DNA of 29,554 nt, from the NCBI GenBank assembly GCA_946407715.1, contig CAMJPH010000024.1:1-29554 (forward strand), in the 5' to 3' direction. Position 1 is the first letter of the stretch, and each line of letters begins with the position of its first letter. Source of the DNA: an uncultured Bacteroidales bacterium (lineage in GTDB: Bacteria > Bacteroidota > Bacteroidia > Bacteroidales > WCHB1-69). The position numbers and the translations under genes were made by a program. The notes below the pieces were generated by a model. It was given only the letters and a program-made list of their open reading frames with translations, was not told the origin of the DNA and did no database searches. Shown here in pieces: positions 1 to 6,418 of the stretch.

Positions 1-197
1 TCCGAGTGAACGGATATCATCGGAATTGGTGAACGGGTATCGCCGGAATACGCATCTATTATTTACAATTTTTCGTTAAAATCTCATTTGAACGTGCAAA
101 AATAGCAAAATTCGGGAAATAACATGCAGGTATGATGAAGATTTATGCACTGACGGGGTGGTCACCCGCACGTTTCTTCCCGCCCTGGCGAGCCGGA

Positions 198-297
198 GGT
201 TCCGTTTTGCATCCCTGCCCTCGCGGGGCAACACCTGCATTGACGGATAACAATTGCACTGGCGATTCACCGACACCCGTTTTCGGCAAAACGGAAT
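198..297 (+). repeat. Short inverted-repeat element, copy C
   Basis: The stretch begins with GGTTCCGTTTTGC and ends with GCAAAACGGAAT, which are near-perfect inverted repeats about 75 bp apart. The left flank GCGAGCCGGAGGTTCCG closely matches the left flank of the copy at 21919-22013. It has no coding capacity. It resembles a REP- or MITE-like non-autonomous element, and this is the most diverged of the three copies. Confidence 0.55.
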
Positions 298-424
298 GGC
301 GGTGGGCTTGCCGTTGGCGCAGGGGATGACGATAATGGCAAATTCGCTAATTAACCATCAGCTCAAAATGTAACGAAATATGGGCAAACGCGCAAGCGCA
401 GGAATTGCCGATCAGCGGACCTCC

Positions 425-523
425 ATTCCGTTTGGCCAGACTGTTCTGGCGAAAAAAAGAGCGCATTTCCGGAAAAACCACTGCATTTGCAGGAATATAA
501 GGTATTGACCGGCCAAACGGAAT
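425..523 (-). repeat. Short inverted-repeat element, copy A
   Basis: ATTCCGTTTGGCC at the left end and GGCCAAACGGAAT at the right end are perfect 13-bp inverted repeats enclosing about 73 bp. The element lies in the opposite orientation to the copy at 21919-22013. The outer ends match well while the interior is diverged, as expected of a hairpin-forming REP/MITE-like repeat family. Confidence 0.65.
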
Positions 524-572
524 CTCGTGCCCGCAAGGGCATTTGAGCAGCGGTGGTGCTCCCGTCGCAACC

Positions 573-797
573 TTACACCATCCTGCCATACGGCCACCCC
601 AGCTCAATGTCGTCAGGGTCGAGCTGGATGCCGTACAGACTCCTGCCTAACTTGTCGTTGTCCAAAATCTCAATAGAATAGCATTTTGGAAGAATGCTTT
701 TGACATCAAAAATGTCATCGAAACTCCTGCGGATGGACGACAAGGCATTCGCGAAATCATTGCTCCCATTGTCCCACACCGACTCGATGTTATGCAT
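573..797 (-). pseudogene. C-terminal remainder of an amber-interrupted gene
   Basis: These 74 codons are in exactly the same frame as the gene at 825-1787, separated only by the TAG at 825-827 and nine sense codons. The sequence KCYSIEILDNDKLGRSLYG, followed by a DDIELGW motif, matches the C-terminal end of the 483-residue protein at 22498-23949 (KCYSIEIMDKDRYGNPRYG, then DDFDLGW). That protein carries the region without interruption. This is therefore most likely the tail of the upstream gene and not an independent gene. An internal start at the ATG at 797 cannot be excluded. Confidence 0.7.
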
Positions 798-824
798 GTC
801 GGCATCCCATCTGGAACAGATTCC

Positions 825-1787
825 CTAGTAAATATATAACAAATCGTCTTTATAATCCGCGAGATTCACTTGCGTGATACGCGTCGGTGCGTTAGGATCT
901 TTTTCCGCCCGCTTGAGCTGAACCAGGTAAAAGACGTACAGCATTTTGGCAATGCTTCCCCTCCTGAATGACAACTCTTTCAGCTCTTTTTTCGGAAGCA
1001 TCAGGTAGATGTTCTTGTCCTTGACTTTAATCTTGCATGGCACCTTCAATTTTCCTTTGTTGCGCATCTGTTTCATCACCAGATCCAAAACGGAGATGGC
1101 CTCGTTGTCATCTTGGATGTTCCTGCCAATCCAGTCCGACAATGCCTCGGCTCGACGTTGCATATCTTCGGATATCTCCTGTTTGGACTTCTTCAGAACC
1201 ATGAAATTAATTTCAATTCCCCTATATTCCGAACGGGATTCCCGAGCAGGAGCCGGAGGGGTGATATAGTCTTGGTAGGATTCACCGGTCAGACGATAGA
1301 AGTTCAGTTCGGCGGCCTTTTGGGCGAACCACGCAACTTTCCCTGCGGCCTTCTCGGGGGCGGTGAGACGGAATCCCGGGAAGGTGCAGACGGTGTTGTC
1401 GTCCTCGAAAAAGTCGCCCCTGGAGAATGTCGGCAGACAGCGAGCCACCAGCGTGCCGCCCTGACCGTCCGACAAATACTGGCGTAAGTTGCCGACGGTC
1501 TCCGCAGACAGCGTTTCGCCACATTCGGGAATCAAGGCCGTGCGAAGGGTTTCTTCATCCAAATCGGACTGTGCAACATACTGCATCCGAAACGGATAGG
1601 GCTGGATTTTTGCGTCATCCAACAGCACTATGTCTTGCTTCGCCAAATCGCGCATGGCTGCATTCAACGGCTCGTTTTCCGCGCTTTCCACATAATAGAT
1701 GACATTGCACGCCAACGGAATCTCGTTTTCGTAGCTATTCAAAAACACATCGTTCTCGGGATCAGGAATATAGGGCTCTACTCTCAT
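825..1787 (-). CDS. Protein of unknown function, truncated by an in-frame amber codon
   Basis: This is a 320-residue product with an ATG start, placed about 22 nt after the expected transcription start of a TAATTTTG promoter box at 1816-1823. The N-terminal two thirds are not recognised. From about residue 225 (EDMQRRAEALSDWI) onward it resembles residues about 290-390 of the protein at 22498-23949, which has LAKLADWI and KTLYIFFLRQIERA where this one has KMLYVFYLVQLKRAE. The region also resembles a C-terminal module I recall from many Bacteroidota accessory proteins, with a pattern like DYRDELLxIY. The reading frame stops at TAG right after DYKDDLLYIY, inside that module, and continues in frame to 573. 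CAG (Gln) to TAG is the simplest explanation. The protein has no signal peptide or membrane segment. It may be an expressed truncated protein or a recent pseudogene. Confidence 0.7.
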   Translation of the reverse strand: MRVEPYIPDPENDVFLNSYENEIPLACNVIYYVESAENEPLNAAMRDLAKQDIVLLDDAKIQPYPFRMQYVAQSDLDEETLRTALIPECGETLSAETVGNLRQYLSDGQGGTLVARCLPTFSRGDFFEDDNTVCTFPGFRLTAPEKAAGKVAWFAQKAAELNFYRLTGESYQDYITPPAPARESRSEYRGIEINFMVLKKSKQEISEDMQRRAEALSDWIGRNIQDDNEAISVLDLVMKQMRNKGKLKVPCKIKVKDKNIYLMLPKKELKELSFRRGSIAKMLYVFYLVQLKRAEKDPNAPTRITQVNLADYKDDLLYIY

Positions 1788-1815
1788 ATTCTTCGGTTGT
1801 TTGGTTTTGAAAGTG

Positions 1816-1823
1816 CAAAATTA
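1816..1823 (-). promoter_or_regulatory. Bacteroidota-type -7 box for the gene at 825-1787
   Basis: On the minus strand the sequence reads TAATTTTG, fitting the TAnnTTTG consensus of the primary Bacteroidota sigma factor. It lies about 29 nt upstream of the ATG at 1787. T-rich TTTTG stretches lie just upstream, but no well-spaced -33 element is certain. Confidence 0.5.
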
Positions 1824-2073
1824 ACAAAATCTGCAAAACTGTGTTCATGAACCGATGCCTATATCCGTCCGAAACATCTCCCCGTTTCGCGGCGAACCAT
1901 CCAATCCCCTCGCCCGGAAATTATCCCCGCGCCGCGAACCCCGCGACCCGGACCATCTCCCAAAAAAACGGGAACGTCGTCCGCATCCGGCTACAGACAT
2001 GCAACCGCTAACGCGGTTGAAAAGAGGACCCGCACAGTGTCACCAATCACCAACTCTAAACCCTAAACCTTTC

Positions 2074-2102
2074 AATAACCAATAACCCATAACCAATAAC
2101 CA
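2074..2102. repeat. AATAACC-type microsatellite
   Basis: Imperfect tandem AATAACC heptamers, about four units including an AATAACCC and a CATAACC variant. It is non-coding. Confidence 0.7.
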
Positions 2103-2112
2103 TTAAAAAATG

Positions 2113-2120
2113 TATCTTTG
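2113..2120 (+). promoter_or_regulatory. TATCTTTG promoter box upstream of rtcB
   Basis: This is a perfect match to the Bacteroidota -7 consensus TAnnTTTG on the plus strand. It lies about 48 nt before the short ORF at 2168 and about 330 nt before rtcB. No convincing TTG-type -33 element is visible at the usual spacing, because the upstream bases are the AATAACC repeat. It is the best candidate promoter for rtcB-prfH. Confidence 0.5.
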
Positions 2121-2167
2121 CCGCCCGAAAGTTGAACCCCTGATTTCAAGAAGAAAGGAGCGCAACG

Positions 2168-2197
2168 ATGAGTATAAAGATTGACAACATCCGATAA
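2168..2197 (+). CDS. Nine-codon leader ORF or start of a decayed gene
   Basis: ATG is preceded by AAAGGAG (2154-2160) at 7 nt spacing, an unusually strong Shine-Dalgarno match for this genome. It encodes MSIKIDNIR and then TAA. The same frame stays open from 2198 to the TAG at 2312-2314, reading 38 residues that begin EQYLYQAVTDIV. Either a leader peptide preceding the dyad at 2200-2232, or the start of a small gene killed by the TAA. I cannot choose between these. Confidence 0.3.
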   Translation: MSIKIDNIR

Positions 2198-2199
2198 GA

Positions 2200-2232
2200 A
2201 CAATATCTGTATCAAGCTGTTACAGATATTGT
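2200..2232 (+). promoter_or_regulatory. Perfect 11-bp dyad in the rtcB upstream region
   Basis: ACAATATCTGT (2200-2210) and ACAGATATTGT (2222-2232) are exact reverse complements around an 11-nt spacer. No T-run follows, so it is not a classic intrinsic terminator. It may be an operator, an RNA hairpin in the rtcB leader, or a palindrome by chance within a gene remnant. Confidence 0.45.
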
Positions 2233-2360
2233 GGCGAACATTGAACGTGTCCGCCGTTTTCACGTTTTATTTTTATTAACCGATGCGGAATGGCATTTCC
2301 GTGTCAAATTTTAGGCTTAAGGTTGGTTAGGGTCAAAGGCCGAGGACTCATTAGTCAAAA

Positions 2361-2398
2361 GTTATAGTTATAGTCATAGTTATAGTTATAGTCATAAT
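2361..2398. repeat. TATAGT-type hexamer microsatellite
   Basis: About six imperfect units of TATAGT/CATAGT lie about 55 bp upstream of the rtcB start codon. The array is non-coding and sits between the candidate promoter and the gene. Confidence 0.7.
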
Positions 2399-2451
2399 CA
2401 TTAGTTCCTCGCCAGTGAACAGCCAAAAGCCAAAAGCTAATAGCAAGAACA

Positions 2452-3849
2452 ATGGGCAATTTAAAAAAAGAACTTACCAAAATGGGGGTCACCGACAATG
2501 TGCTCCGCAGCCGGATGCTGGAGTTCGTGAAACAGGAGGGCAAACACCTCTCCGACGAACAGATCTTGTCGCTGCTGCAGGACTTCGTGGCGCACCCCGA
2601 AAATTACAAACAACACCAAAACCCGCGCTGGCGGGCGTTAGCGGAACTGCTGTCGCCGGAAGAGACGACCGTGCGGCACCACGAACTGCGGGAGGTTCCT
2701 CTCCCCTACTCCGTGTTCGGACGCGACCTCATCGACCCGCTGGCCTTCCGGCAGATGGACACGGCCATGCGGCTGCCCGTCACCGTGGCGGGCGCGCTGA
2801 TGCCTGACGCACACGCGGGCTACGGACTTCCCGTGGGCGGTGTGCTGGCAACCCGAAACGCCGTGCTCCCCTACGCTGTGGGCCTCGACATCGGCTGCCG
2901 CATGTCGCTCACCCTCCTCGACGCGCCCGGCAGCCACATCCGCGACCACCACGGCCGATTCGAGAAAGCGCTGTGGGACAACACCGCCTTCGGGATGGAG
3001 GGCGTGCTGCCGTTCAAGCAGTATCACCCGCTCTTCGACCGCGAGGAGTGGCGCACCATCCCGGTTCTCAAGAAGCTGAGGGACAAGGCCATCCGGCAGT
3101 TGGGTACCAGCGGCGGCGGCAACCACTTCGTCGATATCTGCGAGGTGCATTTGGATGCCGACAACCCGCTGACGTTAGCAGTGGGAAGCTATACGGCCAT
3201 CCTGTCGCACTCCGGTAGCCGGGGTCTCGGGGCGGCCATCGCCGAGCACTTCACGGCCATCGCCAAAGCGCAGTGCCGACTGCCCCGCGAGGCCGGGCCG
3301 TTCGCGTGGCTCGACCTCGACAGCGAGGAGGGCGAGATGTACTGGCGATGCATGGAGATCGCCGGCGAGTACTCGGCGGTCTGCCACGAGCTGATACACC
3401 GGAACGTGGCGCAGGGGATGCGGCTGCAACCATTGGCCAACGTGAGCAACCACCACAACTTCGCGTGGCGGGAGACGCTGGCCGACGGCTCGGAAGTGAT
3501 CGTACACCGCAAGGGCGCCACCCCGGCGCACAAGGGCGAGTTGGGCATCATCCCCGCCAACATGACCGACGCCGGACTGTTGGTGACCGGTCTCGGCTGC
3601 GAGGAAGCCCTCTGCTCGGCCAGTCACGGGGCGGGAAGGGCGATGTCGCGGCAGGATGCGCGGAACAGCTTCAGTCGTTACGCCCTCAACCGGCAGTTGG
3701 CGCAGCGGGGTGTCACGCTGTTGGGCGGCTCCACCGAGGAGGCCCCCGATGCCTACAAATCCATCGACGAGGTGCTGGCCGCCTCGGAAAAATTAATCAA
3801 AGTGGTGGGGAGAATCCATCCCCGCATCGTAAGAATGAACCAAGAATAG
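2452..3849 (+). CDS. rtcB: RtcB-type RNA ligase paired with PrfH
   Basis: This 465-residue cytoplasmic RNA ligase joins 2',3'-cyclic phosphate (or 3'-phosphate) ends to 5'-OH ends using GTP and Mn2+. Family motifs are all visible: PDAHAGYGLPVGG (residues 118-130), GLDIGC with metal ligands D146 and C149, GTSGGGNHF with H225, HSGSRG with H253, NHHNF (333-337), HRKGATPA (352-359) and SASHGAGR (389-396), where H392 corresponds to the guanylylated histidine. The gene sits 6 bp upstream of prfH, so it belongs to the PrfH-linked branch (called RtcB2 in E. coli). That pair is reported to rescue and religate ribosomes whose 16S rRNA decoding site has been cut. The gene is much more GC-rich than its neighbours. 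The upstream Shine-Dalgarno match is weak, as is usual in Bacteroidota. Confidence 0.95.
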   Translation: MGNLKKELTKMGVTDNVLRSRMLEFVKQEGKHLSDEQILSLLQDFVAHPENYKQHQNPRWRALAELLSPEETTVRHHELREVPLPYSVFGRDLIDPLAFRQMDTAMRLPVTVAGALMPDAHAGYGLPVGGVLATRNAVLPYAVGLDIGCRMSLTLLDAPGSHIRDHHGRFEKALWDNTAFGMEGVLPFKQYHPLFDREEWRTIPVLKKLRDKAIRQLGTSGGGNHFVDICEVHLDADNPLTLAVGSYTAILSHSGSRGLGAAIAEHFTAIAKAQCRLPREAGPFAWLDLDSEEGEMYWRCMEIAGEYSAVCHELIHRNVAQGMRLQPLANVSNHHNFAWRETLADGSEVIVHRKGATPAHKGELGIIPANMTDAGLLVTGLGCEEALCSASHGAGRAMSRQDARNSFSRYALNRQLAQRGVTLLGGSTEEAPDAYKSIDEVLAASEKLIKVVGRIHPRIVRMNQE

Positions 3850-3855
3850 AAGATT

Positions 3856-4479
3856 ATGCAAAAGACTTATATTCAGATAACATCGGGTCGCGGCCCCGAA
3901 GAGTGTTGCCGCGTGGTGGTCTTGGTGATGGAGAAGCTCATCCAGCAGGCCAAAGACCAAAACATTTCGTGTAAACTGATCGACTACGAGCCCGGACTCC
4001 GCGACGGCTGTATGTTCTCGGCCACGTTGTCGGCGGAGGGCGACGAGGCGGCGTTGTCCGCGCTCGCCGCCGCATGGGAGGGCTCGGTGCTGTGGGTGGC
4101 GCAGAAGAACCCCTTCCGCCCGTGGCACCGCCGCAAGAACTGGTTTGTGGGGGTCCACTTCATCGCCCCGATGCAGGCGCAGCAGGTCGATGAGCGGCAG
4201 ATCGTCTATGAGACGCACCGCGCCTCCGGTCCGGGCGGGCAGAACGTCAACAAGGTGGAGACGGCGGTGCGGGCCACCTACCTGCCCACGGGTCTGAGCG
4301 TGACGGCCTCCGACGAGCGGTCGCAGCTGCGCAACAAGCAGTTGGCGAAAGAGCGGTTGCTGATGCGCCTCGCTGCCGACCACGAAGCCGCGAGAGCCCA
4401 GCGCGAGCGCGACGTCTGGATGAACCACAACACGCTCGAGCGGGGGAATCCGGTGCAGAAGTTCAAGGGGGATTTGTGA
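3856..4479 (+). CDS. prfH: Peptide chain release factor homologue PrfH
   Basis: This 207-residue class I release factor homologue carries the GGQ motif at residues 127-129 within [18 protein letters not shown], which inserts into the peptidyl transferase centre and hydrolyses peptidyl-tRNA. It is far shorter than RF1/RF2 (about 360 residues) because it lacks their N-terminal helical domain and the full codon-reading domain. That matches the PrfH family. The basic C-terminal tail (about 150-207) is typical of GGQ rescue factors. It is translationally close to rtcB (6-bp gap), so the two are almost certainly co-transcribed. In the E. coli pair, PrfH releases the peptide from ribosomes with a broken decoding centre and RtcB2 then seals the rRNA. 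A tract of TTAGTAG-like repeats follows the stop codon. Confidence 0.93.
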   Translation: MQKTYIQITSGRGPEECCRVVVLVMEKLIQQAKDQNISCKLIDYEPGLRDGCMFSATLSAEGDEAALSALAAAWEGSVLWVAQKNPFRPWHRRKNWFVGVHFIAPMQAQQVDERQIVYETHRASGPGGQNVNKVETAVRATYLPTGLSVTASDERSQLRNKQLAKERLLMRLAADHEAARAQRERDVWMNHNTLERGNPVQKFKGDL

Positions 4480-4483
4480 GTGA

Positions 4484-4508
4484 GTTAGTAGTTAGCAGTT
4501 AGTAGTTA
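4484..4508. repeat. GTTAGTA-type microsatellite after prfH
   Basis: Imperfect tandem GTTAGTA/GTTAGCA units start 4 bp after the prfH stop. Together with the arrays at 2074-2102 and 2361-2398, AT-rich simple repeats flank the GC-rich rtcB-prfH cassette on both sides. Confidence 0.6.
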
Positions 4509-4581
4509 CAAAGGCCAATGAGAATCCTATAGGGATTGTGCGGGAAAGTCACGAACAAGAGCATGCACGGAGCTTAGAATA

Positions 4582-5949
4582 TCATTTGAACAAATTGGAT
4601 ATGGCATAAAGTGGGATGATGCGGATTGTTCGGCGGGTTTGGTCTTCCTCTCCTTCAGGAACGGTAAGCTCTCCGAAATTTTCAAGCGAACACCTGACCG
4701 CATCATCCAAGTGTTTGTTCTTCATAAAAAGGTGAAGACTTTTCATCTTGCCACTGACCCCAGACTTTATTTCCATCGGGAGAACACGCAGATTGCGGGA
4801 GAGCAGATAATCCACTTCGGACGAAGCGCCTCTATCGAGATTCTCCCACCAATATAAATCTGTCTGAGTCAGGGGTGAAGAATATTTGACAATTTCCCAA
4901 CCGGCAACCATTTCTGTCAGGCTACCTTTGTCCACCAATTGTGACGCCGTGTCTGTCAGAATCTGCTGGGTGAGAGGCCCCGCCCCTCCAAGTTCCAAAT
5001 CCAACATTCGAAGCAGCAAACCACTGTCAAGGTAAATATATTTCTGGAATTTAAGGTTGCTTTCTGCGCCAAGCGGCAATCCGTTCCCGGAACTGTGTAT
5101 CACCCGTTTTATTATCCCAGCGTCAGAAAGCATCTGCAACGCCTTTTTCACCTCTTCAGCCGTGGCTTTTCCTTGCACTTTGCTATAGACGAATTTTTGT
5201 CCTATCTGATTTACGACACTTTGCAGTGTGTTGCGAAGTACTTGCGGATCTATTTTCTTCGCATACTTGGCAAAATCGTCATAATAGGTTTGCAGTATGT
5301 CGTCTTGTTCGTTTGCAGCAAGCACATAATCGTGTGTCTCCACCCATTTGGAAACACTTGCGGGCATTCCTCCGACCAAAAGAAAAGTGCGGAACTGCCC
5401 GACCAACTCCTGGTGCAACCCATTGAAAAGTGGTTTTTGCGACGAGACCTCCCGTTTCTCTTGCAACAACATCGTCTTGCCTTGAGCTACCAGAAACTCG
5501 TCAAATGACATCGGGTACATGAACAGCGACCGTATGCGTCCCACCCCGAAAGAATGCAAATCCTTAAGCGCGAACTCAAGCAAAGAGCCCGCCGCCACCA
5601 CGTGCAATTCAGGGAAGTCCTCTTTGAAGATCCAAAGGCTGTGAATGGCTTCAGGACTTTCCTGGATTTCATCAAGGAACAACAACGTTTCCCCCGCGAC
5701 AATGGGGGTTTCGTACATCTTCCCGATCATCGCGGCTAACTCACGGGCATCACTCACTTGTTCAAATAAAGTCTTAAGCTCTTTTTTCTTCTCGAAGTTT
5801 GCTTCAATGAAATATTTGAATTGCTGGCCAAGATGCTTTACCGCCCACGACTTCCCCACTTGTCTTGCTCCACGTAACAGCAAAGGCTTCCGACTACTGC
5901 TTTCTTTCCACTCCAACAAATAATTGTCAATACTTCTCGGATAGTACAT
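4582..5949 (-). CDS. AAA-type ATPase with DUF4143 C-terminal domain
   Basis: This 455-residue protein has an N-terminal P-loop ATPase (AAA_14 type) with Walker A GARQVGKS at residues 27-34, Walker B LLFLDEIQ near residue 90 and a sensor-like AAGSLLEF segment. A linker with winged-helix character follows. The C-terminal DUF4143 region carries SSEVDYLL...MEIKSG, a D-x(n)-E-x-K pattern reminiscent of PD-(D/E)xK nucleases. Length and domain order fit the family, which is abundant in Bacteroidota and of unknown physiological role. The start is supported by an AGAAGG site 4-9 nt upstream and by the promoter box at 5970-5977. It has no close co-oriented partner (the upstream gene is 161 bp away), so it is probably monocistronic. 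The repeats at 5997-6080 may control it. Confidence 0.88.
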   Translation of the reverse strand: MYYPRSIDNYLLEWKESSSRKPLLLRGARQVGKSWAVKHLGQQFKYFIEANFEKKKELKTLFEQVSDARELAAMIGKMYETPIVAGETLLFLDEIQESPEAIHSLWIFKEDFPELHVVAAGSLLEFALKDLHSFGVGRIRSLFMYPMSFDEFLVAQGKTMLLQEKREVSSQKPLFNGLHQELVGQFRTFLLVGGMPASVSKWVETHDYVLAANEQDDILQTYYDDFAKYAKKIDPQVLRNTLQSVVNQIGQKFVYSKVQGKATAEEVKKALQMLSDAGIIKRVIHSSGNGLPLGAESNLKFQKYIYLDSGLLLRMLDLELGGAGPLTQQILTDTASQLVDKGSLTEMVAGWEIVKYSSPLTQTDLYWWENLDRGASSEVDYLLSRNLRVLPMEIKSGVSGKMKSLHLFMKNKHLDDAVRCSLENFGELTVPEGEEDQTRRTIRIIPLYAISNLFK

Positions 5950-5969
5950 AACCTTCTGATTTTAGGGCG

Positions 5970-5977
5970 CAAAGATA
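5970..5977 (-). promoter_or_regulatory. TATCTTTG promoter box for the DUF4143 ATPase
   Basis: On the minus strand TATCTTTG lies 20 nt upstream of the ATG at 5949, leaving a leader of about 13-15 nt. The three direct repeats at 5997-6080 lie immediately upstream of it. The short leader contains AAAATCAGAAGG, an imperfect inverted copy of the repeat core. Confidence 0.65.
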
Positions 5978-5996
5978 CAAAAAATATCATGTGGTT

Positions 5997-6080
5997 ATAA
6001 AAAATCAGAGGAATAATCTGTAAGATTTTCATAAAAGTCAGAGGAATATTCGTTAGATTTACGATAAAAATCAGAGGAAT
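5997..6080. repeat. Three direct repeats upstream of the DUF4143 gene
   Basis: Three copies of ATAAAAATCAGAGGAAT (5997-6014 with one extra A, 6031-6047 with one substitution, 6064-6080) recur every 33-34 bp, about three helical turns. Two of the spacers share an AGATTT element. They sit just upstream of the TATCTTTG box, and an inverted half-copy lies between the box and the start codon. This layout suggests repeated binding sites for a regulator. It is too small and the spacers are too similar for a CRISPR array. Confidence 0.65.
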
Positions 6081-6110
6081 CGACCGATATTCTATTATTG
6101 CGATTTCATA

Positions 6111-6314
6111 TCACAGACCGAACAACGTCACGACCAGCCACAACAGGCCGACAAAGAGCAACGCTTCGATGAGGAATCCGATAAAACCGCCGAGAAGGGC
6201 GAACGGTAGCGTCAGGAGGCCCAAAAGCCAAGAAAGCAGGTCAAGCAAAACGGGGCCGAATATTTTGATAACGACCACCACAATCACGATTGTCAGTATT
6301 ATGGAAAGTATCAT
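6111..6314 (-). CDS. Small integral membrane protein
   Basis: This 67-residue protein is almost entirely hydrophobic, with probably two transmembrane helices (about 2-22 and 38-66) separated by a LLDLLSWLLG turn region and almost no charged residues. AAAGGA lies about 4 nt before the ATG, which supports translation. No family is recognised. It follows the metalloprotease-like gene after 104 bp on the same strand and precedes the repeats at 5997-6080. The frame avoids stops through a long stretch of leucine and isoleucine codons, so low-complexity coincidence is possible, but the ribosome binding site argues for a real gene. Confidence 0.55.
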   Translation of the reverse strand: MILSIILTIVIVVVVIKIFGPVLLDLLSWLLGLLTLPFALLGGFIGFLIEALLFVGLLWLVVTLFGL

Positions 6315-6418
6315 TTGTCCTTTGATTTTATCGGGATTATCTTATTTGATTTTCCTTCTCACTGTCCTCAATATCTCCACCATTGCCAGGTGTCTTGCTG
6401 GCAGTAGCGTTTCAATGA

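Larger units (their letters stand above)
1..572. other. Left-edge non-coding stretch
   Basis: No convincing gene is seen here. Open frames on both strands are short, mutually overlapping, of unusual composition and lack recognisable domains. The first 130 bases are AT-rich. The rest is GC-rich and carries two copies (198-297 and 425-523) of an inverted-repeat element that recurs at 21919-22013. Confidence 0.6.
1824..2451. other. Long intergenic stretch upstream of rtcB
   Basis: No gene of normal length is supported. It holds a short hairpin (2002-2019, CAACCGC/GCGGTTG around a 4-nt loop), a heptamer microsatellite (2074-2102), a promoter box (2113-2120) with a strong ribosome binding site and nine-codon ORF (2168-2197), a perfect dyad (2200-2232) and a hexamer microsatellite (2361-2398). 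After the TAA at 2195 the same frame stays open for 38 codons to 2314. The unit could therefore be a decayed small gene instead of a regulatory leader. Confidence 0.6.

Noticed and set aside
1855..2085. Open frame of 76 codons on the plus strand
   Set aside because: Proline- and arginine-rich composition, no ribosome binding site and an end inside the AATAACC microsatellite indicate a chance frame in GC-rich spacer.
2638..3627. Long antisense frames across rtcB
   Set aside because: They are opposite-strand shadows in a GC-rich gene whose plus-strand motifs are unmistakable.
5997..6080. Possible CRISPR array
   Set aside because: Only three units of 17-18 bp, spacers of 16 bp that resemble one another, and no cas genes.
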